Assembly (NCBI RefSeq): GCF_016125515.1
Contig: NZ_WGLO01000010.1
Coordinates: 154,443 to 218,442 of the forward strand
Direction of reading: 5' to 3'
Source: Hyphomonas sp.
GTDB taxonomy: Bacteria; Pseudomonadota; Alphaproteobacteria; Caulobacterales; Hyphomonadaceae
Length of the DNA: 64,000 nucleotides
The notes beneath the pieces were generated by a model. It searched no databases. It was not told the origin of the DNA and saw only the letters and a list, made by a program, of their open reading frames with translations. Positions 26,001 to 34,908 of this stretch are shown here, in pieces (within the stretch, counting starts at the first letter, position 1; each line of letters starts with the position of its first letter). The position numbers were made by a program, and so were the translations under genes.

Positions 26001-26456
26001 ATGATCGACCTCAACGGGATTGCCCATATCCAGCTTTCCGTCACCGACCTGAAACGCAGCCGGGAATTTTACCACCGCATCCTGCACGAGACGTTTGGCA
26101 TGACCATCCAGTATGATGATGCGACGACGTTCTATTGTATCGGCGGGCGTACCGGCATCGTGATCCGGGAAATCAGCGAAGCGAACCGTGGTGTCGCGTT
26201 TGATCAGTGGCGGGTCGGGCTGCATCATTTCTGCTTCCGGCTACGTTCGCGTGAGGATGTCGAAAGCCTCCATGACGTGCTGGTCGACATGGGGGCCAGG
26301 GTCATCCGGGCACCGGAGCCGGGCCCTTGGGCGCCAGGCTATCATTCTGTGCTTTGGGAAGACCCGGACGGCATCCGTCTGGAGGCCGTCTTCATTCCGG
26401 GTGCGGGCAATCTGTCGGTCATCAAGGACAAGCCCTTGGTCCCACCGATGGCCTAG
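26001..26456 (+). CDS. VOC-family (glyoxalase/bleomycin-resistance fold) protein
   Basis: 151 residues from the ATG at 26001 (AGGGAC upstream). The paired beta-alpha-beta-beta-beta modules are visible: GIAHIQLSVTDLKRSREFYHRIL with the first metal His, VGLHHFCFRLRSREDVESL with the second, and the C-terminal YHSVLWEDPDGIRLEAVF with the acidic ligand. Metal-dependent lyases, isomerases and dioxygenases share this fold; the reaction is not identifiable. Its TAG overlaps the convergent cinA stop by four bases. Confidence 0.82.
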   Translation: MIDLNGIAHIQLSVTDLKRSREFYHRILHETFGMTIQYDDATTFYCIGGRTGIVIREISEANRGVAFDQWRVGLHHFCFRLRSREDVESLHDVLVDMGARVIRAPEPGPWAPGYHSVLWEDPDGIRLEAVFIPGAGNLSVIKDKPLVPPMA

Positions 26457-26944
26457 CGCATCTGCGCCTGAATAAGGCTCAGCGCCGTTTCGACCGAGGC
26501 CATGCGGATAGCATCGCGGCTGAGCTCGCCCAGCTGAAGGTGTTCGTGGATGATCGCTCGGTTTTCGCGCGCGCAGGCGATGTGCACCGTGCCGACAGGT
26601 TTCATCTTGGTGCCGCCGCCGGGGCCGGCCACGCCGGTGATGCCCACAGAGATGTTGGCGCGGCTATTGGCGAGCGCGCCTTCCGCCATCATCCGAGCGA
26701 CTGGCTCGGACACCGCGCCATAGTCCGCAAGGGCGTCGCCCGGGATCCCCAGCATCTCTTCCTTGGCGCGGTTCGAATAAGTGACAAAGCCGCGTTCGAA
26801 TACGGAGGACGAGCCGGGGATTTCGGTGAACAATGCGGCCAGCAGGCCGCCCGTACAGCTTTCAGCGGTCGCGATCTTCAGGCGCGCCTGCTCGGCATCG
26901 TCGAGGATCAGCATGGCGAGGTTGCGGAGGCGTTCTGGAAACAT
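26453..26944 (-). CDS. CinA C-terminal domain protein, probable nicotinamide-nucleotide amidase PncC
   Basis: 163 residues, the stand-alone C-terminal domain of CinA. Signatures are KIATAESCTGGLLAALFTEIPG, FVTYSNRAKEEMLGI and GITGVAGPGGGTKMKPVGTVHI. The domain hydrolyses NMN to nicotinate mononucleotide in pyridine-nucleotide salvage. The gene has no N-terminal molybdopterin-like domain, which is the usual alphaproteobacterial form. It lies 20 bases downstream of the enoyl-CoA hydratase gene on the same strand. Confidence 0.88.
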   Translation of the reverse strand: MFPERLRNLAMLILDDAEQARLKIATAESCTGGLLAALFTEIPGSSSVFERGFVTYSNRAKEEMLGIPGDALADYGAVSEPVARMMAEGALANSRANISVGITGVAGPGGGTKMKPVGTVHIACARENRAIIHEHLQLGELSRDAIRMASVETALSLIQAQMR

Positions 26945-26964
26945 GCGGCGACCCTATAGGGCGA

Positions 26965-27750
26965 CTAGCGCCCCGTGAAGACGGGATCGCGCTTCTCGAT
27001 GAAGGCCGCCGCGCTTTCCTTGGCATCCTCGGTCAGCATCAACTTGCGGATTTCCGTGATCGCCCATTTGCCGGTATCGCGCCAATCGGGATCCAGCGTC
27101 CGGCGCAGGCCAGCCTTCAGGGCGCGCACGGCTTGTGGCGGATTGGCCGCGATCTTCTGTGCAATGGCGACGGCGGTCGGCAGCAGATCATCTTGCGGCA
27201 CGACGCGGCTGACGAGGCCGATTTCCTTCGCTTCCTGCGCGGTGATGATGTCGCCGGTGAACAGGAGTTCGCTAGCTTTCTCCCGGCCAACCAGCTGTGC
27301 CAGACGTCCGAGGCCGGGCGCGTCGCAGCAGAGGCCGCGCTTGACGAAGATTTCGCCCCACTTCGCGGTGTCGGCCATCACGCGGATGTCCGCCATGATC
27401 GACAGCTCCGCGCCCCAGCCAAGGGCGAAGCCGTTGATCGCGGCGATCACCGGGATGTCCGTATGCAGAAGAGCGTCCGCTGCAGGCGTGAGGCCGCCGG
27501 TGTCTTTCGCCTTCGCGGCGCGTTCGGGCGTGACCGGGGCGCCCTTGGAGAGGATCTTTTTGACATCGTCGCCGGAGCAGAATGCGCGGGTGCCGGCGCC
27601 GGTGATAACTATGGCGCGCGCCTCTGCTGTCCGCACGGCATCCTCAAGCGCGTCATAGAGATCATAATCGAGCGAATTCATCGCTTCGGGCCGGTTCAAC
27701 GTCAGCACAGTTACATGGCCGTGCTGCGCTTTGAGCAGGATATCTGACAT
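26965..27750 (-). CDS. Enoyl-CoA hydratase/isomerase family protein
   Basis: 261 residues with the crotonase fold. The oxyanion-hole segments are TGAGTRAFCSGDDVKKIL and INGFALGWGAELSIMADIRV, followed by KWGEIFVKRGLCCDAPGLGRLAQLVG. The position of the second catalytic Glu seen in true hydratases (normally in GAxPE...) is occupied by CDAPG, so hydration of a normal enoyl-CoA is doubtful; isomerase, hydrolase or 1,2-epoxide-type activities are alternatives. Possibly co-transcribed with the cinA-domain gene. Confidence 0.82.
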   Translation of the reverse strand: MSDILLKAQHGHVTVLTLNRPEAMNSLDYDLYDALEDAVRTAEARAIVITGAGTRAFCSGDDVKKILSKGAPVTPERAAKAKDTGGLTPAADALLHTDIPVIAAINGFALGWGAELSIMADIRVMADTAKWGEIFVKRGLCCDAPGLGRLAQLVGREKASELLFTGDIITAQEAKEIGLVSRVVPQDDLLPTAVAIAQKIAANPPQAVRALKAGLRRTLDPDWRDTGKWAITEIRKLMLTEDAKESAAAFIEKRDPVFTGR

Positions 27751-27819
27751 GAAGCTTCTCCCCGAATGTTTTGCCGGAGAGTGTCATGAAGCGCGTGGGC
27801 TGCAAATGTTGTCGCCGCG

Positions 27820-28950
27820 TCAGCGCGCCGGGGCGAGCACGGCGATGGCCTCGGCGGCGATGCCTTCGCGCCGGCCGGTGAACCCGAGGCCTTCAGTCGT
27901 GGTTGCTTTGACGCTGATGGCGTCCAGCGGCAGGCCCAGCAGCTCGGCGGTGCGGGTGCGCATGGCTTCGCGGTGGGGTTTCACTTTCGGCGTTTCGCAG
28001 ATCACGGTGATGTCGCAGCTGTCGATGCGGTAGCCTTTTTCGGCCGCCAGGGTCTGGGCGTGTTTCAGGAACAGGCCGCTGTCGGCATCCTTCCAGCGCG
28101 GATCTGACGGCGGGAAGTGATCGCCGATATCGCCCAGGGCGACAGCGCCCAGGATGGCATCGGTCAGCGCGTGCCAGGCGGCGTCGGCATCGGAATGGCC
28201 CTTCAGTTTGGCGGAGTGGGGGATGTGGACGCCGCAGAGCGTGACATGGTCGCCGGGTTCGAACGCGTGGACATCGAAACCCTTGCCGACACGCGGCGTA
28301 CCAGAGGGCGAGAGCAGGCGGGACAACATGTCGAAATCCTCAGGGAAGGTGATCTTCTGTAGCCGGGCCGAGCCGGGAACAAGTGTGACACGCGCGCCGG
28401 TGGCTTCGAGTGCAGCGAGATCGTCGACCAGATCCGGCCCGGCGGCGGATAAGGCCTGCCGGATCTGGCCGAAGCGGAAGGTCTGCGGCGTCTGCAAGCG
28501 GTGCAGGCCGGTCCTGTCAACCGTTGCGAGCTTGCCTGCACGCTGAGCTTTCAGCGCATCCGAAACGGGCAAGGCGGGTGCTGCGGCGTCGGCGGATGCC
28601 AATGCCTCGATCAGGGCAGTAATGGTGGCAGCGTCGATTCCGGGCCGGGCGGCGTCGTGGATGAGCACGATGGCGTGTTCCGGAAGGTCCAGTGCTGCGA
28701 GGCCGCTGAGAACCGACTGCGTGCGGGTTTCGCCCGGCTCAGCCCGCACGAACCGCTGTCCGGGGCCCGGCGGGCCCACCTCGCTGGCCGCCACGACAAC
28801 TATGTCAGTCACGGCTGCATGGGCGCTGAATGCGTCAATCGACCAATCGATCACTCGGCGGCCGAGCAGGGGCTGCCACTGTTTGGGGGCATCCGGACCT
28901 GCGCGGTTTCCGCGGCCTCCGGCAACGATGATGGCGGCTACACGAGTCAT
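27820..28950 (-). CDS. ispDF: Bifunctional IspD/IspF: MEP cytidylyltransferase and MEcPP synthase
   Basis: 376 residues. Residues 1-220 are Isp[22 protein letters not shown] and [12 protein letters not shown] (CTP and magnesium site), and [10 protein letters not shown]. Residues 225-376 are Isp[22 protein letters not shown] with the zinc Asp-x-His, [19 protein letters not shown] and [14 protein letters not shown]. The two catalyse steps 3 and 5 of the methylerythritol-phosphate isoprenoid pathway, and the fusion is typical of alpha- and epsilonproteobacteria. Divergent from dusB. Confidence 0.96.
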   Translation of the reverse strand: MTRVAAIIVAGGRGNRAGPDAPKQWQPLLGRRVIDWSIDAFSAHAAVTDIVVVAASEVGPPGPGQRFVRAEPGETRTQSVLSGLAALDLPEHAIVLIHDAARPGIDAATITALIEALASADAAAPALPVSDALKAQRAGKLATVDRTGLHRLQTPQTFRFGQIRQALSAAGPDLVDDLAALEATGARVTLVPGSARLQKITFPEDFDMLSRLLSPSGTPRVGKGFDVHAFEPGDHVTLCGVHIPHSAKLKGHSDADAAWHALTDAILGAVALGDIGDHFPPSDPRWKDADSGLFLKHAQTLAAEKGYRIDSCDITVICETPKVKPHREAMRTRTAELLGLPLDAISVKATTTEGLGFTGRREGIAAEAIAVLAPAR

Positions 28951-29077
28951 CGTGCGCTTCTAATCGAGGCGCCGGGCTGTGACTACACTGCCGCACTCGA
29001 CTCGCGATCTGCACGAATATTGTGCTGCCTATCAATTGTGCGCTTGCCGGAGCGTCAAAAGTCGTGAAGAATGAGTA

Positions 29078-30067
29078 ATGATCAAATTTCAGGCACCTCG
29101 AGTTTGGCTCGCGCCGATGTCCGGCGCAACCGACGCGCCGATGCGGCGTCAGGCCGTGCGCTTTGGTGTGCCGGCGGTCGTGTCCGAGATGGTCGCCGGG
29201 GAGATGCTGGCGAAGGCGCGCGCGGACGTGGTGCGGCGTACCTGCCGGCATGATGGCGGCGGGTACTGGATTGTCCAGCTTGCCGCGCGCCGCCCAGAAG
29301 ACATGCTGGCGGGTGCGGCGCTGGTCGCGGACGCAGGCGTCGATGTGATCGACATCAACATGGGTTGCCCGTCGAAACAGGTGACGGGCGGACAGTCCGG
29401 TTCTGCGCTGATGCGCGATCTCGGGCTGGCTGGCGAGATCATTGATGCGGCGATCGAAGGGGCGGGCGGGCGCCCGGTGACCCTGAAGATGCGTCTCGGT
29501 TGGGACGACGCGAACCTCAATGCACCTGAACTTGGCCGCATTGCGGAGGACAAGGGCGTTCAGATGCTGACCGTTCACGGCCGGACCCGGTGCCAGTTCT
29601 ACACCGGCGCGGCCAATTGGCGGGCCGTCCGCGACACGGTCGAGGCCGTTTCGGTTCCCGTGATCGTGAATGGTGACATCCATGACGCCGCATCTGCCCG
29701 CAAGGCGTTGGCCGAGTCCGGCGCGCATGGCGTGATGGTGGGCCGCGCTGCGATGGGCCAACCCTGGTTGGTGGGTGAGATTGCAGCGGCGCTGGACGGG
29801 CGACGCTGGCGCAAGCCGGCGCTGGCCGAACAGTTCGACAGTCTCGCCGAGCAGGTTGCGGATGCGCAGGCGCTGTACGGCCCGAACCTGGGCCTGCGCA
29901 TGGTGCGCAAACATGTTTCGGCGGCTGTCGATCATCTCGACTTACCGATGGCAGATGCCGAGCGCCGGGCGCTCCGCGCCGATCTTTGCCGGATAGAACG
30001 TCCGGCGGAACTAATCCGTACCCTGAAGGCAGTCTATCTCGACAGAACTCACGAGGAGTTGGTCTGA
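29078..30067 (+). CDS. dusB: tRNA-dihydrouridine synthase B
   Basis: 329 residues with the TIM-barrel Dus fold: VWLAPMSGATDAPMRR at the FMN site, IDINMGCPSKQVTGGQSGSA with the catalytic Cys, TLKMRLGWDD, LTVHGRTRCQFYTG, VNGDIHDAASA and GVMVGRAAMGQPWLVG. It reduces specific uridines of the tRNA D-loop with NADPH. It is the old nifR3 gene, always just before ntrBC in alphaproteobacteria; ntrB starts one base after its stop. Confidence 0.95.
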   Translation: MIKFQAPRVWLAPMSGATDAPMRRQAVRFGVPAVVSEMVAGEMLAKARADVVRRTCRHDGGGYWIVQLAARRPEDMLAGAALVADAGVDVIDINMGCPSKQVTGGQSGSALMRDLGLAGEIIDAAIEGAGGRPVTLKMRLGWDDANLNAPELGRIAEDKGVQMLTVHGRTRCQFYTGAANWRAVRDTVEAVSVPVIVNGDIHDAASARKALAESGAHGVMVGRAAMGQPWLVGEIAAALDGRRWRKPALAEQFDSLAEQVADAQALYGPNLGLRMVRKHVSAAVDHLDLPMADAERRALRADLCRIERPAELIRTLKAVYLDRTHEELV

Positions 30068-30068
30068 A

Positions 30069-31130
30069 ATGCCGACGCTTGATCAAACAAGGCCTGCGAA
30101 CCTGTCGGAGCTTGCGCCAGTCGCGCTGGTGCACATCGATGCCCGGCGCCGGATCTGCAACGTCAATGCGGCTGCGGAGTCGCTGTTGCAGCTGTCACGG
30201 CGGGCGCTGATCGACCGCCCGCTCAGCGAGGTGATCTATCACGACTCGCCCCTGTTCGAACTCATCGACCGCGCAGCGCGCGAGCCGGCGGAAATCACGG
30301 CGCCCTCGACCCCGGTGTCCGGCCCGTCGATCCCGACGCGCACGATCTGCGATGTGCGGGTGCGCAGTGTCGATGGCGGAGAATTCATTCTTGTGCTGGG
30401 CGATGCCCCGGCGCGCGATCCTTCCGAGGGCATTGCGGGCGCGGCCGGATTTGGGCGCATCCTCGGTCACGAGGTGAAGAACCCGCTGGCCGGGATCATC
30501 GGCGCGGCGCAATTGCTGGAGCGTCAGGGACTGAAGGACCAGGCCGAACTCCTCGACATCATCAAGGACGAGGCCCGCAGGATCGAGCGGCTCGTGAACC
30601 GGCTTTCGGCCTTCGAGTTGTTCTCCGCGCCGCGTATGCAGCCGTGCAACGTACACGCTCTGCTCGACAAGGTGATGGCGGCGGAGCGCGCCGCCGTGGG
30701 TCCGAAGATCGACTTCCGGCGGGAATTTGACCCGTCGCTGCCGGACGTGCAGGCCGATCCGGACCACCTGCAGCAGGCTTTCCAGAACATCGTGCGCAAC
30801 GCCGCAGAGGCGGCCTCCGAAGGCAACGGGCGCGGCGAGGTGACAATCCGGACCGCCTATGCGGCCGGCCTTGCGATGCGTCAGGCCCGGCTCGGCTCTG
30901 GCCTGCGCCGCGCGATGCTGATCTCGTTCGAGGACAATGGTCACGGCATCCCGCGCGAGCGCCAGGCCACGATGTTCGATGTGTTCCAGAGCTCCAAGTC
31001 CGGCGGTCGCGGGCTGGGGCTGTCTGTCGTCAGCGAAGTGGTGTCCGCCCATGGCGGGCAGATCCGCGTCGACAGCCAGCCGGGCTCTACCCGTTTCACG
31101 ATACTCCTGCCGCTTGTGGAGGCCACCTGA
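30069..31130 (+). CDS. ntrB: Nitrogen regulation sensor kinase NtrB (GlnL)
   Basis: 353 residues, soluble. A PAS domain (residues 15-120: VALVHIDARRRICNVNAAAESLL) precedes the HisKA segment GFGRILGHEVKNPLAGIIGAAQLLE with the phosphorylated His and the HATPase domain (NIVRNAAEAA as N box, FEDNGHGIP as G1, SGGRGLGLSVV as G2). With PII protein it sets the phosphorylation of NtrC according to nitrogen supply. Translationally linked to dusB and ntrC. Confidence 0.94.
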   Translation: MPTLDQTRPANLSELAPVALVHIDARRRICNVNAAAESLLQLSRRALIDRPLSEVIYHDSPLFELIDRAAREPAEITAPSTPVSGPSIPTRTICDVRVRSVDGGEFILVLGDAPARDPSEGIAGAAGFGRILGHEVKNPLAGIIGAAQLLERQGLKDQAELLDIIKDEARRIERLVNRLSAFELFSAPRMQPCNVHALLDKVMAAERAAVGPKIDFRREFDPSLPDVQADPDHLQQAFQNIVRNAAEAASEGNGRGEVTIRTAYAAGLAMRQARLGSGLRRAMLISFEDNGHGIPRERQATMFDVFQSSKSGGRGLGLSVVSEVVSAHGGQIRVDSQPGSTRFTILLPLVEAT

Positions 31131-31131
31131 C

Positions 31132-32505
31132 ATGGCTGATAAAACCGTCCTGCTCGCCGAAGACGATGCGAGCATCCGTCTTGTTGTAAACCAGACCCTT
31201 GTGTCGGCTGGGTACGAGGTGCGCGCGACCAGTTCGCCCGACGCGCTGCAGCGCTGGGTGCGCAATGGCGAAGGCGATGTCGTGGTCACGGACGTGTATC
31301 TTGGCGACACGTCGATCTTTGACTTGCTGCCTTCGATGAAGCTGGCGCGGCCTGATCTGCCGTTCATCGTGATGAGCGGCCAGAATACGATCCTGACGGC
31401 GGCTTCGGCGGCCGAGCATGGTGCGTTCGATTACCTTCCCAAGCCGTTCGACATCGATGTGCTGTCGAGCCTGGTGCGCCGTGCGCTGAAGGCGTCGCCG
31501 AGCATTGAACGCCTCATCCACCCGGACGCCCAGAAAGCCGTCCAGGATGCCGGCCTGCCGCTGATCGGCCGGTCGGATGCGATGCAGGAAGTCTATCGTC
31601 TCATCGCCAAGGTGATGAACACGGACCTCACGGTTCTGATCGAGGGCGAAAGCGGTACCGGCAAGGAACTGGCTGCGCGCGCGATTCATCAGTTGGGCCA
31701 TTCCAAGAATGGCAAGTTCATCGCGCTGGATCTCGCTGCCATGCCGGCGGCGGAGATCAACCGCGAACTGTTCGGTGTCGATGGCTCTGATGGCGCCGTG
31801 CACATGAAAGGCGGCACGCTGTATCTGGATGAGATCGGCGACCTGCCAGCCGAAGCGCAGGCTCAGCTTGTGAAGCTGCTGCGTGAGCCGGGCGGTGCAC
31901 GCCTGATTGCCTCGACGCGGCGCAACCTCGGAAAGCTGGTGGAAGAGGGCAAGTTCCGTGAGGATCTGTTCTACCGTCTGTACGTGATGCGGCTCGCCAT
32001 TCCGCCGCTGCGCCACCGGAAGGAAGACATTCCCGAACTGGCGCGCGCCTTCCTGATCCGGGCTCAACGCCAGGGGCTGGCGGCGCGCACGTTCGAAAAG
32101 TCGGCGCTGGACCTGATGGCTGCCTACGACTGGCCGGGCAACGTGCGCGAACTCGAAAACCTCGTCATCCGGCTCGCCGTGCTGAGTTCCGACACGATCA
32201 TCACGCTGATGGATGTTGAGCGCGAGATGCGGATGGGCGCCTCTGAACAGGCGGGTAGTCATGCCGGTTTCGAGGCGGACGTCGAAGCCCTTCTGCACCG
32301 CTATGTGATGGGCGACCTTGTTTCGGGCGGTGAAAGCGGCGACTCTGCCGTCCACAGTTCGGTCATCGACCGAGTCGAGCGCCCGCTGATCCGGTTGGCC
32401 CTGTCCGTGACATCCGGGAACAAGGTTAAGGCGGCGCAGCTGCTTGGCATGAACCGCAACACCCTGCGCGCCAAGATTAACGCGCTGGGAATTGCAGAAG
32501 ACTGA
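31132..32505 (+). CDS. ntrC: Nitrogen regulation response regulator NtrC, lacking the sigma-54 contact motif
   Basis: 457 residues from the ATG at 31132, one base after the ntrB stop. The receiver domain has phosphoacceptor Asp54 (VVVTDVYLGD). The AAA+ domain keeps Walker A (EGESGTGKELAARAIH), Walker B (GGTLYLDEIGDLP) and the KFREDLFYRL arginine finger, but where NtrC normally has GAFTGA the sequence runs ELFGVDGSDGAVHMKGGTLY. Without this loop it should not remodel sigma-54 polymerase and probably acts through sigma-70, as described for Rhodobacter capsulatus NtrC. The Fis-type helix-turn-helix is at the C-terminus (KAAQLLGMNRNTLRAKINAL). Confidence 0.93.
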   Translation: MADKTVLLAEDDASIRLVVNQTLVSAGYEVRATSSPDALQRWVRNGEGDVVVTDVYLGDTSIFDLLPSMKLARPDLPFIVMSGQNTILTAASAAEHGAFDYLPKPFDIDVLSSLVRRALKASPSIERLIHPDAQKAVQDAGLPLIGRSDAMQEVYRLIAKVMNTDLTVLIEGESGTGKELAARAIHQLGHSKNGKFIALDLAAMPAAEINRELFGVDGSDGAVHMKGGTLYLDEIGDLPAEAQAQLVKLLREPGGARLIASTRRNLGKLVEEGKFREDLFYRLYVMRLAIPPLRHRKEDIPELARAFLIRAQRQGLAARTFEKSALDLMAAYDWPGNVRELENLVIRLAVLSSDTIITLMDVEREMRMGASEQAGSHAGFEADVEALLHRYVMGDLVSGGESGDSAVHSSVIDRVERPLIRLALSVTSGNKVKAAQLLGMNRNTLRAKINALGIAED

Positions 32506-32534
32506 TTGACGATCCCTTAATCCGTGTCTTTAGT
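32506..32534 (+). promoter_or_regulatory. Putative sigma-70 promoter of ntrYX
   Basis: TTGACG (32506-32511) and TTTAGT (32529-32534) are separated by 17 bases in the 106-base gap between ntrC and ntrY. This would allow ntrYX to be transcribed independently of ntrBC. The -10 match is moderate. Confidence 0.4.
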
Positions 32535-32611
32535 GCATCAGTGTTGCATATAGGGCACGTTAACTGTGTCCGGATTGCAACGGGGCCGGGGCCCTAACTG
32601 AGCCGGATCAA

Positions 32612-34894
32612 GTGTCGACGAGTACAAATTCCCAGACGCCCAAGGCAAGCTGGGCCCTGTTCGAGGGGCTCTTCATTATCGCGGCCCTGGTCGCGGTGTT
32701 CGCGACCTTCATAGCGATTTCCGGGGCTGCGCCGAACGATCCGACGGCCGGCGCCACGCCTTGGCTGCTTGGGCTCAACTTTGTTCTGCTGGTCGTGCTC
32801 GCGATCATCGTGGTGCGCGAATATTTCAAGATCCGGGGCAGTGATGGCACGGCGGGCGGTGGGCGCCTGGCCAGGCGCTTCGTTCTTCTGTTCGGCTTCT
32901 CGGCACTGATTCCAGCCATGGTCGTCGCCGTCTTCATGGGGGCGTTCATCACGCGCGGCCTCGACCGCTGGATCGGCGAGCGGGTCGATGAGCTGATGAA
33001 GCAGAATACCGAGATCTTCCGCTCCTATGTCGACAATTTCCAATCCACCTTCGATTCCGATACCCGCCTCGCGGCGATGGATGTCGAGAACTTTGCCAAG
33101 CAGGTCGATCAGTCGCTTGCGGGTGCAAGCGCTCCGGCCGCCGGAGAGCCGCAGGTGGAGAGCTATGCCTCGAAGGAATTCTTCGAAGGCCTGAAATCCG
33201 AACTTGCGATCCGTGAATTGCTGACCATCGCGATTCTCGGTCCTGACGGGGTCGACTTGATCGCCGAGGCGAGCGTGCAGGATCCCATCCTGATCTCGCC
33301 GCCCAAATCCGCCTTCACCGAAGCGGACAATGGCGAGGTTGCGACGACGCTCTATGAGGGGCGCGGCATCGCGACATCTCTCATCAAGATTTCGGCGCCG
33401 GTCGACGGCTACATCTATGCCGCCAAAGTGTTCGACCGGAACGCGGCGCGCTCCTTGCGCGAAGCGGAGACGGCGTTGGAGGAATACTACGCCGCCAAGC
33501 GCAACAGTGGCCGTCTGCAGGCGATCTTTGCGATCGGGTACACGCAGATCGTCGGCCTGGTTCTTTTGTTGGCAGGACGTTTGGGTCTTGAAGCGGCGGG
33601 ACGCATCACCGGGCCCATCGGACGCCTCGCTTCGGCGGCCCACGCCGTTCGCGACGGCGATCTTGGTGTGCGTGTACCGGTAACGGGGCCGGTGGATGAG
33701 GTGCATGAACTCAGCAGTTCGTTCAACGCCATGACCCAGCAACTGTCCGGTCAGCAGAGCGCCTTGATCCGAGCGCGGAACGAAGAGGAAGACCGCCGCC
33801 GGTTCGTCGAGACGCTACTCGGCGAGATCGGCGCAGGTGTCATTCGGGTGGACCGGGAGGCGCGGATTACCTTGGCCAACCGCTCTGCCTGCGAGATTCT
33901 CGGGCTGAATGATGTGCCGGAAGGGGCCAGACTGTCGGATGTGGCGCCGTCTTTCGAACGGATCGTGCGCGACACGTTCGAGCGCAACGCCGCCGTCGAT
34001 GCGAGCCTCGAACTGACGCGGAACGGCGAGCTTCGCAGCGTGCGTCTCAAGTCCGCGCCGGAACCGTCCGGCGGCTGCGTGCTGACTTTTGACGACACGA
34101 CGCGTCTGATCAATGCGCAGCGCCAGCTGGCATGGCGCGATGTCGCGCGGCGGATCGCGCACGAAATCCGCAATCCGTTGACACCCATCATGCTGGCGAC
34201 GGAGCGCCTGCGTCGCCGCTACGGTTCCAAGATCGACGATTCCGATGGGGTGTTCGACCGGTCGGTCGATACAATCCTGCGCAAGGTCGACGAGATCGCA
34301 CGCATGGTCGAGGAGTTCTCCAGTTTTGCGCGGATGCCGAAGCCGAGCATCGCGCCGTTTGACATGAAAAGCGTGCTTCAGGGTGCGAGCTTTGCGCAAA
34401 GCGTGGTGTCGCCCGAGATCGAAATCGAACTCGAGACCGAACTCGAAACCGCCCCCTTCCTGGGCGATGAGCGTCTGCTGGCGCAGGCTTTCGGGAATCT
34501 CCTTAAAAATGCGGCGGAGGCCATCGAGGGCCAGCCAATTGAAAACGACGTGTCCGGACATATCCGGATCATTCTCGGTCGCGATCTGGGCGGCCTTGAG
34601 ATCGTGATTGAGGATAATGGACCCGGCTTTCCGGCTGACGTGCGCAACAAGCTGTTGGAGCCTTACGTCACGACTCGCGAAAAGGGTACAGGTCTGGGAC
34701 TCGCCATCGTGAACCGTATCATTGCGGATCATGGCGGATCGATTTCGCTGCAGAACCGGCCGGACGGCCTGCAGGGCGCGCGCGTGCGCGTTGTGCTTCC
34801 GGAAAATGGCGCGCTGGCCATGCAGTCAGACGATACGTCTGCCAGCCTGCCAGCGCATGAAGACGGGCAAGTGCCCAGTTCAATGAGTTTGTAG
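32612..34894 (+). CDS. ntrY: Membrane sensor kinase NtrY
   Basis: 760 residues from a GTG. Three hydrophobic segments near the N-terminus (about residues 15-40, 50-70, 90-115) precede a periplasmic sensor region, a fourth membrane segment (IFAIGYTQIVGLVLLLAGRL, about 310), HAMP (GRITGPIGRLASAAHAV), PAS (residues 405-510), HisKA with ARRIAHEIRNPLTPIMLATE and HATPase (NLLKNAAEAIEG, EDNGPGFPADV, KGTGLGLAIV). NtrY pairs with NtrX in nitrogen, envelope and redox responses of alphaproteobacteria. ntrX follows after 14 bases. Confidence 0.94.
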   Translation: MSTSTNSQTPKASWALFEGLFIIAALVAVFATFIAISGAAPNDPTAGATPWLLGLNFVLLVVLAIIVVREYFKIRGSDGTAGGGRLARRFVLLFGFSALIPAMVVAVFMGAFITRGLDRWIGERVDELMKQNTEIFRSYVDNFQSTFDSDTRLAAMDVENFAKQVDQSLAGASAPAAGEPQVESYASKEFFEGLKSELAIRELLTIAILGPDGVDLIAEASVQDPILISPPKSAFTEADNGEVATTLYEGRGIATSLIKISAPVDGYIYAAKVFDRNAARSLREAETALEEYYAAKRNSGRLQAIFAIGYTQIVGLVLLLAGRLGLEAAGRITGPIGRLASAAHAVRDGDLGVRVPVTGPVDEVHELSSSFNAMTQQLSGQQSALIRARNEEEDRRRFVETLLGEIGAGVIRVDREARITLANRSACEILGLNDVPEGARLSDVAPSFERIVRDTFERNAAVDASLELTRNGELRSVRLKSAPEPSGGCVLTFDDTTRLINAQRQLAWRDVARRIAHEIRNPLTPIMLATERLRRRYGSKIDDSDGVFDRSVDTILRKVDEIARMVEEFSSFARMPKPSIAPFDMKSVLQGASFAQSVVSPEIEIELETELETAPFLGDERLLAQAFGNLLKNAAEAIEGQPIENDVSGHIRIILGRDLGGLEIVIEDNGPGFPADVRNKLLEPYVTTREKGTGLGLAIVNRIIADHGGSISLQNRPDGLQGARVRVVLPENGALAMQSDDTSASLPAHEDGQVPSSMSL

Positions 34895-34908
34895 AGGAAT
34901 CGGGTCAC

